Assembly (NCBI GenBank): GCA_022842725.1
Contig: JALHOZ010000021.1
Location: 1 to 64,000, forward strand
Source of the DNA: Saprospiraceae bacterium
GTDB lineage: Bacteria > Bacteroidota > Bacteroidia > Chitinophagales > Saprospiraceae
Direction of reading: 5' to 3'
Length of the DNA: 64,000 bases
This document shows positions 27,496 through 37,904 of this stretch, in pieces (the first letter of the stretch is position 1; each line of letters begins with the position of its first letter). Below the pieces are notes generated by a model. That model was not told where the DNA came from. It made no database searches and saw only the letters and a program-made list of their open reading frames with translations. A program made the position numbers and the translations under genes.

Positions 27496-28130
27496 GTAAA
27501 AAATCTGCAAACATTATCAAAAAATATATTTTCCGCCTCCCGGATTTGAATGCGGCGAAGGTCTGAAAAAATTTTGTATCTGTCACCAATTGACAGGGAA
27601 TACTCACTATCCGTCTCTAAAAAAATCATATCAAGTGGCAAATATTCCAACGTTTCTTTGAAAGAAACCGGCATGTTGAGATACGGAGCCACCGATAAAT
27701 AAATACCTTTATCGAGCAGTTGACCCGCCAATATTTTGTTTCTGACAAATCCATGAATCACCCAGGGTGTTTTACCCATTTGTTTTTTCAAATCCATCAC
27801 TTCCTGAAATGCCCTTACACAATGAATAATTAACGGGCATTGTAAGCTGTTGGCCAATTGTATTTGTTGCACTAAAATATCCATCTGAACATTCAGGGAA
27901 GGCCCCTTTAATCTGTCCAAACCACATTCTCCGATTGCCAAAAAACCCATATTTTCTGAATAATCAGACAACAGCATAAGCTCTGATTCCGACAGTTTTT
28001 CGGGTGTCCACCACGGATGATATCCTATAGTAAACCATTGGCCCGGTATCTGTTTTCCCGGGTGAACAGAAATGATTTCCACACCATTCTCCGGCATAAT
28101 CCGTCGATGTGTGTGGAAATCAATATACAT
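27447..28130 (-). CDS. TatD-family metal-dependent hydrolase
   Basis: Amidohydrolase-fold protein. Metal ligands are HTH (H6, H8), GECGLD, PLIIHCVRA, WVIHGF and LETDSE, all positioned as in TatD/YcfH proteins. At 227 residues it is somewhat shorter than E. coli TatD (260). Family members are DNases or RNA-processing nucleases; the precise role here is unknown. Its 3' end overlaps tcdA. A -7 box (TAGATTTG) lies only 10 bases before the ATG, so the leader would be a few bases long. Confidence 0.88.
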   Translation of the reverse strand: MYIDFHTHRRIMPENGVEIISVHPGKQIPGQWFTIGYHPWWTPEKLSESELMLLSDYSENMGFLAIGECGLDRLKGPSLNVQMDILVQQIQLANSLQCPLIIHCVRAFQEVMDLKKQMGKTPWVIHGFVRNKILAGQLLDKGIYLSVAPYLNMPVSFKETLEYLPLDMIFLETDSEYSLSIGDRYKIFSDLRRIQIREAENIFFDNVCRFFTWKETVLRDGLSGVSY

Positions 28131-28140
28131 AGGTATGTTT

Positions 28141-28148
28141 CAAATCTA
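28141..28148 (-). promoter_or_regulatory. -7 box (TAGATTTG) for the TatD/tcdA pair
   Basis: TAnnTTTG match on the minus strand, 10 bases before the ATG at 28130. Confidence 0.5.
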
Positions 28149-28211
28149 AGTGGGTTGCGTTGTTTTGATTCACAATTTCTTATTGTAAACAAAGTCCGGA
28201 AAACCCAAAAT

Positions 28212-29792
28212 TTATTTAGGTCCCGCGTCAATAATCTCCTGATTGACCCCTGCTTCGTACTTTTTAAAATTAGTTTTGAAGAGGTCAGCCAATTTTTTCA
28301 GGGTATTTTCATAACCCTTTTTATCTACCCAGGTATTGGAAGGAATCAGGATATCCGCCGGAACATTAGGGCAGGTCAACGGAACACTTAATCCGAATGT
28401 TTCTTCCTGCTTAAAAGACACATTGGCAAATTCATTGTTGTGAATGGCATCGATGATGGCTCTTGTATATTTCAGTTTTATCCTGGAGCCGATTCCGTAA
28501 GGTCCTCCTGTCCAACCTGTGTTAATCAACCAGGCATTGGTGTTGTGTTCCTTAATTTTTTTGGCAAGTAATTCAGCATATTTGTTCGGATGCCATGGCA
28601 TAAAGGCGGCGCCAAAACAAGCTGAAAATGTAGCCGATGGTTCTGTTACGCCCATCTCTGTTCCGGCCACTTTTGCTGTATAACCGGATATAAAGTGATA
28701 GGATGCCTGCTCTGGTGTCAGTTTACTGACCGGAGGCAATACACCGTAGGCATCACAAGTCAGAAAAATGATATTTTTTGGATGACCTGCCACACACGGA
28801 ATATAGGCATTGTCAATAAACTCTATCGGATAGGATGCTCTTGTATTTTCTGTGATTGAAATATCATCATAATCTACCTCTCTTGTGCTCGGATCATAGG
28901 ACACATTTTCCAATACGGTGCCGAATCTGATGGCATTAAAGATTTCAGGTTCTTTTTCTTCGCTGAGGTTGACAGCTTTGGCATAACATCCCCCCTCGAT
29001 ATTGAAGACCCCTTCATCTGTCCAACAATGTTCGTCGTCTCCTATCAAACCTCGGTTCGGGTCGGCACTCAACGTTGTTTTACCCGTTCCTGAAAGGCCA
29101 AAAAATATAGAAACGTCATCTGTTCTGCCCACATTGGCTGAACAATGCATCGGCATAATGCCTCTCAAAGGCATAAGATAGTTCATCACGGTGAAGATAC
29201 CTTTTTTCATTTCACCGGCATATTCTGTTCCCAAAATCACGATTTCTCTGTTTTCATAATTCAGAGAAATACTGGTTTTTGAGGTCATTTGGTTGGTATA
29301 TTTATTCGCAGGAAAAGCACCTGCATTATAGATGATATAGTCCGGATCACCAAAAGATTTTAATTCGTCTTCTGTAGGTCTGATGAGCATATTCCTCATA
29401 AAAAGTGCATGGTAAGCACGGGAACAAACCACTCTGACTTTTAACCTGAATCTTGGGTCCCAGCCTGCATAACCATCGACGACATATATGATTTCTTTGC
29501 TGTTCAGATAGTCGACCGCACGAACTTTATTGATCATAAAGGTGTGTTCATCCATCGGGAGATTGACATTTCCCCAATCGATATTTCCCTCAGATTCCGG
29601 ATTGGTGACAATTCTTCTGTCTTTCGGACTTCGGCCTGTTTTCTCTCCGGAGTAAACCAATAAGGCTCCTTTATCAGAAATAATACTTCCTTTTTCATTT
29701 TTGATAGCCATTTCATAAAGAGCAGGAACACTCAGATTTCTGTAAATAACAGGTTCAGTGATGCCTAATTTTTCAAGATTAAATGATTTCAT
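28212..29792 (-). CDS. pckA: Phosphoenolpyruvate carboxykinase (ATP)
   Basis: Interconverts oxaloacetate + ATP and PEP + CO2, used in gluconeogenesis or anaplerosis. The kinase-1a P-loop is GLSGTGKTT (232-240), followed by the kinase-2 region [22 protein letters not shown] and the Mn-ligand segment MHCSANVG are also present. At 526 residues it has standard length for the ATP-type enzyme. Monocistronic, with a TAACTTTG promoter box and a leader of about 40 bases. Confidence 0.97.
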   Translation of the reverse strand: MKSFNLEKLGITEPVIYRNLSVPALYEMAIKNEKGSIISDKGALLVYSGEKTGRSPKDRRIVTNPESEGNIDWGNVNLPMDEHTFMINKVRAVDYLNSKEIIYVVDGYAGWDPRFRLKVRVVCSRAYHALFMRNMLIRPTEDELKSFGDPDYIIYNAGAFPANKYTNQMTSKTSISLNYENREIVILGTEYAGEMKKGIFTVMNYLMPLRGIMPMHCSANVGRTDDVSIFFGLSGTGKTTLSADPNRGLIGDDEHCWTDEGVFNIEGGCYAKAVNLSEEKEPEIFNAIRFGTVLENVSYDPSTREVDYDDISITENTRASYPIEFIDNAYIPCVAGHPKNIIFLTCDAYGVLPPVSKLTPEQASYHFISGYTAKVAGTEMGVTEPSATFSACFGAAFMPWHPNKYAELLAKKIKEHNTNAWLINTGWTGGPYGIGSRIKLKYTRAIIDAIHNNEFANVSFKQEETFGLSVPLTCPNVPADILIPSNTWVDKKGYENTLKKLADLFKTNFKKYEAGVNQEIIDAGPK

Positions 29793-29835
29793 ACGTATCT
29801 TTAATTTGGATTTGTGAAGGAATACAATGTTGAGG

Positions 29836-29843
29836 CAAAGTTA
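29836..29843 (-). promoter_or_regulatory. -7 box (TAACTTTG) for pckA
   Basis: TAnnTTTG match on the minus strand, 43 bases before the pckA start codon. Confidence 0.6.
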
Positions 29844-30014
29844 CAAATTTTACATAAATACAGGATTTATAATAGTCAGATTTAACTTTTCAAAAAAATA
29901 TTTTTTTATCTGAAGGGATTTATACCCTGAGATTTGATACATAATGCACAAAATGGGTACATTCTTTGAATTGACTTTATTTAACCTGCTGAAACTATCT
30001 TTTTACAGAAAATA

Positions 30015-31868
30015 TTACAAATCATTATCTGTAATAATTCCGACGGTCTTTTGATCGCTTATGACAATGACGGCTTTGTCAGAGTTATTATCCAAATAAT
30101 CCTGTATTTCCGTAAGCGGAGTAGTCGTTTCGACCAATTTAACACCTTCATGAATAAATTGAATGATTGGGTCTTCTGAATCTTTATGTTTTTCGATGTC
30201 AGACCGACACACCAATCCGATAAACCTGTCTTTGCCATCTTCAACCACCAGGTGGCGGAAGTCCTGCCATTCCATAATATAAAAAGCAAATGCTACGGTT
30301 GCTTCTGAAGAAATAGTCTGAATTTTATTTGACATCACATCCTTGGCCGTCAGGGCTTCAAAATGTTGCTGAAAAAAGTAATGCAATTTGTCTTCGATGA
30401 TGGGTTGCCATTCAGAAACAGGAACATCTTTTTTTTGATATTCCAAAGATGTGGTCACCAGAATTTTAGAAATCAATGAAGGTTTAAACCTTGATAAAAG
30501 TTTTCTGTGATTGTCTATCATCCACGTTGCACCTGTTTGACTTTTATGAATTCTGTCCGAAATTACTTTCAAATGTTTATCCACCAAACCTGGATCCATC
30601 CCTTCTTCTTTGAGCGCTTTGGAAGCCAAAGGAATAAGGGTTTCCTCACTCAATGTAACAGCCTGCAAATTTTTTCCAAAAAAATCAAGTTCAGACAAAA
30701 TTCCATATCGTGCTGCTTTATAAAAATTATTTTTTACAGAAGAAAAATTAATCTTTTCAAAAAAATCATCTTCCTGATATTTTGCCGCTTTCATGAGTCC
30801 CAACCAAAATACCAGATTGGCCATTTCGTCTTTTAATGTCGGTCCTGCAGGAATATATCGACATTCTATCCGGATATGTGCCTGATTCCGGTCAACTCCG
30901 TAACAAAGCCTGTTCCAGGTATACGTGGTTCCTGTATGCAAACGAACGGACCGCAAACCTGGTTTGAGACCTTTTGCCATTTCGTCTTTTGCTGAAGGAA
31001 ACCCTTCTCCCCGGAAAACCAGCGGAAATCTGGCAACTTCATTTTTCCAAAGATAAGAAGGACTTTCTCTGAGCCACTGATCACCAAAATAAACGCGGGA
31101 AACTTTTTCTCTGTAATGATTATAATGGATTCTCGTGTCCAGACTTTGTTTAAAAAGGGCGATTCTGTTTTCAGACCATAATTCTTTTCCGAAAAGTAAT
31201 GGAGAATTGGTACAAATAGCTAATAATGGACCGGAAATCAACTGTGACCAATTGTAATAATGGGCAAACCGATCCGGATTGATCTGAAGGTGCATTTGAA
31301 AACTGGTATTACACGCTTCAAACAAAATCGTATCCAATTTTACATGCAGATCGTCAACACCCTGCAAAAAAATTTCAAATTTTTTTCCTCTCAATTTCAA
31401 CAATTCCTGACTGAGGACTTTGTACCTGTCAATAGGAGTCATTGAATCAAAAGTAAGATTTTCTGAGGTAATCGTTGGCAAAATACCTGCTAAAAAAATA
31501 TCAGAATCCACTTTTTGAGCTGCTTTGCGGGCTTTTTCTGTCAGATTATACAGTTGGTTTGCCATTTTTTGGATGCCGGTACCGTTGAGCGATTGAGGAT
31601 CAAGATTAATTTCCATATTGAAGAGCGCCAACTCATTGGTATACTGAGGTTCTTTCAATTGTTCCAATACCTGTAAAGCTACATTTTTGGGTTCGCCCAA
31701 ATGATTGATAAAACACAATTCCTGCTCTACTCCGAATGTTTGATCCTCTTTTTCAATTGCGCCTTCTGCCAACAATCGGTCGAAAGCTTCAATATCCTCA
31801 AAAATTTGTCTGTAAAAAACATTACGCTGAGACAAATTTTCTATTTGTTTGATGGCGAAGGAACCCAT
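30015..31868 (-). CDS. GCS2-type glutamate-cysteine ligase-like protein with C-terminal CBS pair
   Basis: Residues ~1-450 resemble the GCS2/carboxylate-amine ligase family (GVEQELCFINHLGEP near residue 46, FNMEINLDP, AGILPT, and later FRGEGFPS and HIRIECRYIPAGPTLKDEM). The C-terminal ~150 residues are two CBS modules (LTAKDVMSNKIQTISSEATV ... FIGLVCRSDIE; VKLVETTTPLTEIQDYL ... VGIITDNDL). CBS pairs usually bind adenosyl ligands, so ligase activity may be allosterically controlled. The product may be gamma-Glu-Cys or another gamma-glutamyl compound. A separate CBS protein gene lies just upstream in the same direction. The protein ends abruptly within the last CBS strand (TDNDL), as some CBS proteins do. 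Confidence 0.83.
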   Translation of the reverse strand: MGSFAIKQIENLSQRNVFYRQIFEDIEAFDRLLAEGAIEKEDQTFGVEQELCFINHLGEPKNVALQVLEQLKEPQYTNELALFNMEINLDPQSLNGTGIQKMANQLYNLTEKARKAAQKVDSDIFLAGILPTITSENLTFDSMTPIDRYKVLSQELLKLRGKKFEIFLQGVDDLHVKLDTILFEACNTSFQMHLQINPDRFAHYYNWSQLISGPLLAICTNSPLLFGKELWSENRIALFKQSLDTRIHYNHYREKVSRVYFGDQWLRESPSYLWKNEVARFPLVFRGEGFPSAKDEMAKGLKPGLRSVRLHTGTTYTWNRLCYGVDRNQAHIRIECRYIPAGPTLKDEMANLVFWLGLMKAAKYQEDDFFEKINFSSVKNNFYKAARYGILSELDFFGKNLQAVTLSEETLIPLASKALKEEGMDPGLVDKHLKVISDRIHKSQTGATWMIDNHRKLLSRFKPSLISKILVTTSLEYQKKDVPVSEWQPIIEDKLHYFFQQHFEALTAKDVMSNKIQTISSEATVAFAFYIMEWQDFRHLVVEDGKDRFIGLVCRSDIEKHKDSEDPIIQFIHEGVKLVETTTPLTEIQDYLDNNSDKAVIVISDQKTVGIITDNDL

Positions 31869-31900
31869 AATTCAGTATTTTATAAAAATCTAATCAGATA

Positions 31901-32302
31901 TCAATGCTGAAAAGCAAACTTAATCAGGTCATGGTTTGTAATGATACCTACCAATTCTTTTCCATCGACTACCGGCAATGAATGAAAGGTGTTTGACAAA
32001 AATATATCTGCCGCCAGACCAATGGTATCATCGCAATCCAATGTCACCGGGTTGGGCGTCATGATATGTTGGACCAAAATCTGAGACCTGTCAAGGGTAT
32101 TGCTTTTTTCTAATTCTTTTCGATACAATTTCAATAAATCCAACTTACTGACGATTCCCACCAGATTGTTATGTTCTGTTACCAAAATATGGTGAATCGG
32201 TACAGCTTCAAAAAGTTCTTCAAGCTTCATGATTGAATGCTCCGGCCTAACGGCAACCACTTTGGTAGTCATTACATGTTTAATTTTTGTTTCTGTGTTC
32301 AT
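31901..32302 (-). CDS. CBS-domain protein
   Basis: Consists of two CBS modules only: IKHVMTTKVVAVRPEHS ... LVGIVSKLDLLKLYRK and VQHIMTPNPVTLDCDDTI ... LVGIITNHDLIKFAF. Such proteins sense ATP/AMP-type ligands and regulate partners. A start at 32323 would use TTG; the ATG at 32302 (MNTETKIKHVM) is preferred. It lies 32 bases upstream of the GCS2-CBS fusion gene on the same strand, which suggests the two are expressed together and that it may act on the ligase, though this is inference. Confidence 0.85.
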   Translation of the reverse strand: MNTETKIKHVMTTKVVAVRPEHSIMKLEELFEAVPIHHILVTEHNNLVGIVSKLDLLKLYRKELEKSNTLDRSQILVQHIMTPNPVTLDCDDTIGLAADIFLSNTFHSLPVVDGKELVGIITNHDLIKFAFQH

Positions 32303-32517
32303 CTGTGATAATTTTAGGTTCAAAACAAATACCTCTGAGCGATTAATGCATAAAAATCCGAATCAGATATCTGTTTCTTACAATGATAACACAATATTAA
32401 ACAGAAATAACAGGTCAAATCCTGATGAATATCATATGACAAACTGATTAGAGTCAAAGGATAAACATGATGATTCCTTACCTGGTACTACCTTAACAAT
32501 ACCTTTTTAAAATAAAA

Positions 32518-32545
32518 AAGCCGGCTGCTTTGGGCAGACCGGCTT
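32518..32545 (-). terminator. Terminator of the split T9SS gene
   Basis: AAGCCGG/CCGGCTT stem; on the minus strand it is followed by TTTTTTATTTT. It lies 23 bases after the stop codon of the downstream fragment. Confidence 0.88.
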
Positions 32546-32567
32546 CTATGTTTATTATAAAACCGAT

Positions 32568-33647
32568 TTATTCTATAAAAATCATTTTTTTCGTTGCTGT
32601 AAAACTTCCTGCAGAAATCTGATAATAAAAGACTCCTGACTGACGAACAACAGACTTGTCAATATTTACATGATGGGTTCCTTTGTCATACCATTTTGAC
32701 GAACTGTATACAACTTTACCGGCTACATCCATAATTTTCAGATCAGCCTGCTCATCTGAAGGAAGGGTAAACGATATAGTTGTTTGGTTTGTAAACGGAT
32801 TGGGAACATTTTGTCTCAACACAAAAACATTGGCTGATGATTCACTTTCATTTTTACTTCTATATTCTACCTTACAACTTTTCAGGCTGCTGTCATAAGC
32901 TGCTGCAGTGGTAATCTGAGAAGATGCAACAAAAATCTGATCTGTGTCAACCTCTTTTTTGGCTGTCAATACCCAGTAAAAAGCTACCTGGTCATTATCC
33001 AAGTTTTCCGGTTGATTTGAATTCCAGCTGGTTGTCAAAATACCTGGTTTGTTGTCAAAAACACCGACATGAGCATCTGTAATTTCAATCTCACCGGATT
33101 CCACACCAGCAAAACTAAATACTTCAGGGTCAAAATGTGTTGTCATCTGGAAGCCTGACAAATCTTTGAAACCTTCAGCATAAACCGGAATTCTGACTGT
33201 TTCACCTTTGGACGCTGTCACTCTTTCAGTCAAAAACGAAAGGGTTTTGTTTGTTCTGGCTTCTGTCGGGTCACCGTCGACATTCAGGACAATGGAATTA
33301 TTTACATCACCAATTTTTACGGCAACAAAATTCTGATTGTTTTTATTTTGCTGGAAATTAGGATACAACATTTTTTCTGTCATCGGCCAAGGGTGATTCG
33401 AATCCGCAAAAGACAACGATGCCGGAATAAATTTCCACGATTTTTGTTGATTCGGAAATTCCGTTACGGTACCCAAAATCACCTTTCTGAGGCTAACCAG
33501 GTCAAGTGAATTGATCTTTTCGTTGGCATCAATATCACCGGCAATCACCAAATAAGGATTGTTTAATGATTGTACACCAAGAATATGTCTTTGAATCAAT
33601 ACGATATCCAGGGTTGATAATCCTTCATCCAAATCTTCATTAGACAC
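32568..33647 (-). CDS. C-terminal fragment of giant T9SS protein: dockerin, cohesin-like and sorting domains
   Basis: Continues the frame of the 33711-37904 gene after an in-frame TAA; 21 sense codons separate that stop from the GTG at 33647, the first available start codon here. Visible parts: dockerin-type duplicated motif (LSTLDIVLIQRHILG and INSLDLVSLRKVILG, about 11-60), a cohesin-like beta domain (about 125-260, starting VTASKGETVRIPVYAEGF), and a T9SS type A sorting domain (NVFVLRQNVPNPFTNQTTIS to the end, about 275-359). It has no signal peptide, so alone it could not be exported. It is probably a non-translated remnant, unless the stop is read through or is a sequencing error. Confidence 0.8.
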   Translation of the reverse strand: MSNEDLDEGLSTLDIVLIQRHILGVQSLNNPYLVIAGDIDANEKINSLDLVSLRKVILGTVTEFPNQQKSWKFIPASLSFADSNHPWPMTEKMLYPNFQQNKNNQNFVAVKIGDVNNSIVLNVDGDPTEARTNKTLSFLTERVTASKGETVRIPVYAEGFKDLSGFQMTTHFDPEVFSFAGVESGEIEITDAHVGVFDNKPGILTTSWNSNQPENLDNDQVAFYWVLTAKKEVDTDQIFVASSQITTAAAYDSSLKSCKVEYRSKNESESSANVFVLRQNVPNPFTNQTTISFTLPSDEQADLKIMDVAGKVVYSSSKWYDKGTHHVNIDKSVVRQSGVFYYQISAGSFTATKKMIFIE

Positions 33648-33710
33648 TGCCGAAAGTTGATAGTCAAAATTCTTTTTGACATTGGTAAACTGGAAGGTTC
33701 CTGTCTGACC

Positions 33711-36700
33711 TTATAATATACTCTTCGGATATTCCGGTTGGTTACTTTCCAAAATCAGGTTGGCTCCTTTTAATGGTCTTGCATCTGCCAGTGTAATTCT
33801 ACCCGAAATGGTACCTACCAATCCGTTTGAATTTTCACAAACATTGGAATTGTCCTGAAGCACCAGGGTAATAGTACAAAAATCACTGTTGCCTTCAAGG
33901 TCTGTCACCGACATATCCAGTAATAATTCTTCCGAATCACCATTAGAAATATCATTACAAGAAAACAATCTTCCAGACGAATTGGTAGCCGGTATCCATT
34001 TCTGAGCGACACCATCCACATATTCGGCAAATGTAGCCGGCAATCCATTACCTTTAAAATAATGTTCTGTATTCAAAGAATCTCTTACCGGAGTGGCACC
34101 GTCAAAGGTAAACCAAAGATCGGCATAATCTGTACAGTTGTCCGTACTTCCCAGATCGTAATCGATGGCCCAGATTTCTACCTGACCATTTGAATTCATT
34201 ACCGCAGTGGTAATGGAGCTCAAACAATAAGGTGTTGGTTTTTTGCCATCTGCTACGGTCAACAAATATTGGCAAACCGACACGTTTCCACATTTGTCTT
34301 CTGCTGTCCAACGAACTTTGTGCGTTCCGTCAGGCAATATCCTTTTGTAATTGTTGGTATTTCCTGAAAAATTGATCGAACCGTCATTATACAAATCAAT
34401 AGTATAGGTATAATTGATCAACTCAGAAGGTGTACACAAATCATAAGCTGTAATACTTTCAGAAACTTCACCTTCACAATTTCCATATGAAAAGACCGTT
34501 CTGTCCGCACAACTCGCCTCAATGACAGGTGCTTCGGTATTATGCATTTTAATAATTTGAACGTGTTCAAACCAACCTTCTCCGTACACAGGATTTTGTT
34601 CATTGTATGTGCACCAATCCAGTACGGTCCAGGTTCTTAATATTTTTTCGCAGGCACCATCGACAAAACTGAATACCTGATCTTTGTAGTGCATAGCAAT
34701 CAAACTACATTCATCGTCATAAACTTCTGGCCTTGCATTGATCTTAGGAAGGTTTTCAGGCAATAATGCTGCTCCGCACTTGTCGGTTTCATAATTTTCC
34801 GGCCATCTCAGGTCATTGATATCAAATCCGTCAAACGGGTCATAATCAAACAATGTGATGGTTTGGATACAATCGTCTTTTAATCCCTGGAAATCTTCAG
34901 CTGTCCAGGTTCTGTTGATGTAACCCGTACCACATTGTGACAAATAAGGATCGTCGACCTTTACAACTTCTTTGACACTACAATTGTCCACTGCAGATGG
35001 TTCTCCCGTGATATCAAGATCCTCGTAATCAGCCTGACAATCCAGGGTAATATTCGGCGGACATTTGATATAAGGATTCAATTTATCTTGTACGGTTGCA
35101 CGAACCATGCAGGTATTCATATTGCCATGAACATCAGTAACTTTCATTTCCACCATAATTTCCTGACCTATTTCGGCACAACAAAATATAGCTTGTTTTG
35201 CAAATAACGTATCGCCTGCAAGACAAGAATTAACCGTTTTTCGTACTTCAATTTCACGAATGGCACAGTTATCATGGCTTCCGTCGTCAAATGAAGATGC
35301 AAAAACAATGGCTTGTTGATTGGCAGCTATAGAGACCACAGTATTCAGGTGGCAAACTGCTGTCGGCAGTATATTGTCGCGAACAGTCACACGGGTACAA
35401 CATTCGCTGATGTTATCACATTCATCCTTAACTTCCCATTTGATAAAGTTATGACCTATTGGAAGATTGGAAACCGTTCTGGTATTTTGATTGGCAAATT
35501 CTTTGGAGTAACTTGCTTCCTGACAAGGATAATCATCTGAAAAAGGTCCGAAAGCATGAGAAAGATTGTATGTAAAATTATCGGAACAATCAAATAATAT
35601 CTCCGGTCTGTCAAATACTCTTGTGGCAAAACAGTCATATTGATTGGTAGAAATGGTCATATCTGCAGGACATTCCATATCCGGTCCTTCATTGTCAACC
35701 ACCTTGATGATCTGATTATGTTCCAGTACAAGACTGTTACACCATTCGATTACCTTATGTGTTCTTATAATTTTGTACGAATTTTTACAAATCGGCAGGA
35801 TGACATCTGTATAAGGCACAATCTGCACATTATCACAAAAGTCACCTGTCACTGTACCGGTCACATCAAGACCAGGTATTACTGTACCGTAGTCAGCACA
35901 AGAGAGAGCGGGTTCGTCTACATCATCATAATTCGGTGGAAAAATAATGGCTGACAATCCGTTTCGGTATACATATATAGTCTGACAACAAGTATTTGCA
36001 TGATTATCATATTCGTCAAAACCATCCCAACATCTTCTGATGACTCTCACATAAGGACCTTCACAACCCTCTTCAAGGATTTCGTCCTGGTATGTGATGA
36101 TTGCATTGGTGCAATAATCGCCGTCTTCAATCCAGTAAGACTGGTTGCCCAGGTCTATCCAGTTGACGTTATATGAATATGGAAAAGGAATTTCTGCTCC
36201 AACCTGGTCAAAACTCAAAACAACTTCGTTGATGGTTCCGCCTTCTCCGCTAGAAACGTCATGAATGGTTACCGTCCAATCTCCTGTCGGGTCGATACCA
36301 TCAAATATACTTAATGATGTCAAAGGTCTAAAATCACCTGAAACAGCCGGAGCTACCATATTACACATAGACAAAAGAGCTGCATTCGTTTGAGCTGCAT
36401 CATCAAAAATATCCACGAGTAAGTCATCACCTGTACAAGGACCGGCATTACTTCCCGGACCAACAAATAAAGTTACAGACATTCCGTTGGGAGCCTGAAC
36501 AGTGGCAACAAGGTCAGAAACCCTGGTATGTGAAACATTTAAATGTACCCCTACATCAGAGATAGAAAAACCACTAAAATTGTGTACCGGAATAACATAT
36601 GACCTGGAATTTGGTGTCCCAGGAAACAAAATATTTCCTTCTATAAAAGCAGGCAGGTTGATTCGGGAAGACATCGGAGAACCCGGAGTCAAATCTCCCA

Positions 36701-37904
36701 CACAGGTCGTATACACGTCATTGCAGGTAAACACCGGACCGAATTTGTCTTCTACCAGAATATGTCCCCAACAATAATTTCCGTCAGGTGCCGTAACTTT
36801 AACCCTGAGGGTTTGACCTATTTGAGCTTTTCCGACTGTATTTCCAAGGCTGAAACCCTGAAGCGAAGTAATGTCTACTTCATAATCATCATAACAACCA
36901 TAAAAGTCTCCTTTTAAAATATATTCTGCACCTACTTCTGCACTACATTCCAAACCTAAAGTGACATTTACCTGATCATTACAAGCTATGGTCGTGGTAG
37001 ATGGTTCGTATGGAAATACACTGATTTGAAACTGGCAATCAAGGATTTCGTCTCCTTCCCAATCAAAAATCTGGTAATCCATCAAATGAGTACCTACAGG
37101 AAAAGCGTCACCACTTTCATATGGATGTAAACTGTTATTGACAATGATAAATTCTTCGGCAGTACCTAAAACCGAAAGTACTACAGAATTGGCCATAGAG
37201 GCTCCTGACACCAACATTTGAGCCGGTATACAGGTTTCAGAAGAAATGGATGCTTCTCCGGTGGTATTACCGGCGTCATTTCTTCCCATACGGAAAATAC
37301 TAACAAAAGGTGGTGGTGTCACCACTTCCACACTATAGGATTCTCCCGGTGGAATGACAATGTCATCCAATGATGTTGTAAACATCTGCATATTTAAGGT
37401 AGGAACCAATTCACTTTTCGTAAAAATCAAATTATTGGACTGGTCATACACATTTATCGTTACAGACGGACTGTTGGAAGACTGATAAACGCCCATTTCC
37501 AAATCATTCAATACAAAAGGTGTCTGATAGGCATTGGTAAACGTCCTTCTGAACCTCGTCTGACCGATTGGACAAAATATGGTGGCATTCACCAGGTCCG
37601 GATCATTGTTTTGTGTGACCAATTCCTGCGGAGGCGGATTGGAAGAAACGAGATTAAAATCGTAAATGATTTCTCTCGAACATTCTCCCGGATCAGCTTC
37701 AACAGCAATATCACCCGGACAATCTGCCATCATCATGGATGCTGATGCCATTTCCCATGGAAAATAGGCAGAAAGATTTCCCTTCCCGTCCTGAGCCCAT
37801 ACTAAAGGCGTTTCATGATGACGTGTCGATGTTTTGTAAGACGCAAACGTTTGGTTTACTATACCAAAAATCAACAAAAATAAAAGTGTAAAATACTTTT
37901 TCAT
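33711..37904 (-). CDS. Giant secreted HYR/P-domain protein, interrupted by in-frame TAA
   Basis: The signal peptide is 1-21 (LLFLLIFGIVNQTFA). The N-terminal part (60-300) begins DCPGDIAVEADPGECSREI, a HYR-like motif. A proprotein-convertase P domain spans about 425-567 (VIPVHNFSGFSISDVGVHLNV ... GDWTVTIHDVSSGEGG). Several Cys-rich HYR-type beta domains follow (for example DNEGPDMECPADMTI, DKLNPYIKCPPNITL). The reading frame stops at TAA 33711-33713 inside a carboxypeptidase-regulatory-like domain (GRITLADARPLKGANLIL), and the same frame then continues into the fragment 32568-33647. The intact protein would be about 1778 residues. Without the C-terminal sorting domain, the 1397-residue product would reach the periplasm but not be T9SS-sorted. 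Confidence 0.88.
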   Translation of the reverse strand: MKKYFTLLFLLIFGIVNQTFASYKTSTRHHETPLVWAQDGKGNLSAYFPWEMASASMMMADCPGDIAVEADPGECSREIIYDFNLVSSNPPPQELVTQNNDPDLVNATIFCPIGQTRFRRTFTNAYQTPFVLNDLEMGVYQSSNSPSVTINVYDQSNNLIFTKSELVPTLNMQMFTTSLDDIVIPPGESYSVEVVTPPPFVSIFRMGRNDAGNTTGEASISSETCIPAQMLVSGASMANSVVLSVLGTAEEFIIVNNSLHPYESGDAFPVGTHLMDYQIFDWEGDEILDCQFQISVFPYEPSTTTIACNDQVNVTLGLECSAEVGAEYILKGDFYGCYDDYEVDITSLQGFSLGNTVGKAQIGQTLRVKVTAPDGNYCWGHILVEDKFGPVFTCNDVYTTCVGDLTPGSPMSSRINLPAFIEGNILFPGTPNSRSYVIPVHNFSGFSISDVGVHLNVSHTRVSDLVATVQAPNGMSVTLFVGPGSNAGPCTGDDLLVDIFDDAAQTNAALLSMCNMVAPAVSGDFRPLTSLSIFDGIDPTGDWTVTIHDVSSGEGGTINEVVLSFDQVGAEIPFPYSYNVNWIDLGNQSYWIEDGDYCTNAIITYQDEILEEGCEGPYVRVIRRCWDGFDEYDNHANTCCQTIYVYRNGLSAIIFPPNYDDVDEPALSCADYGTVIPGLDVTGTVTGDFCDNVQIVPYTDVILPICKNSYKIIRTHKVIEWCNSLVLEHNQIIKVVDNEGPDMECPADMTISTNQYDCFATRVFDRPEILFDCSDNFTYNLSHAFGPFSDDYPCQEASYSKEFANQNTRTVSNLPIGHNFIKWEVKDECDNISECCTRVTVRDNILPTAVCHLNTVVSIAANQQAIVFASSFDDGSHDNCAIREIEVRKTVNSCLAGDTLFAKQAIFCCAEIGQEIMVEMKVTDVHGNMNTCMVRATVQDKLNPYIKCPPNITLDCQADYEDLDITGEPSAVDNCSVKEVVKVDDPYLSQCGTGYINRTWTAEDFQGLKDDCIQTITLFDYDPFDGFDINDLRWPENYETDKCGAALLPENLPKINARPEVYDDECSLIAMHYKDQVFSFVDGACEKILRTWTVLDWCTYNEQNPVYGEGWFEHVQIIKMHNTEAPVIEASCADRTVFSYGNCEGEVSESITAYDLCTPSELINYTYTIDLYNDGSINFSGNTNNYKRILPDGTHKVRWTAEDKCGNVSVCQYLLTVADGKKPTPYCLSSITTAVMNSNGQVEIWAIDYDLGSTDNCTDYADLWFTFDGATPVRDSLNTEHYFKGNGLPATFAEYVDGVAQKWIPATNSSGRLFSCNDISNGDSEELLLDMSVTDLEGNSDFCTITLVLQDNSNVCENSNGLVGTISGRITLADARPLKGANLILESNQPEYPKSIL

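Noticed and set aside
33711-33713. TAA as a recoded amino acid codon
   Set aside because: Selenocysteine uses TGA and pyrrolysine TAG; nothing in the sequence points to TAA recoding, so a mutation or sequencing error is simpler.
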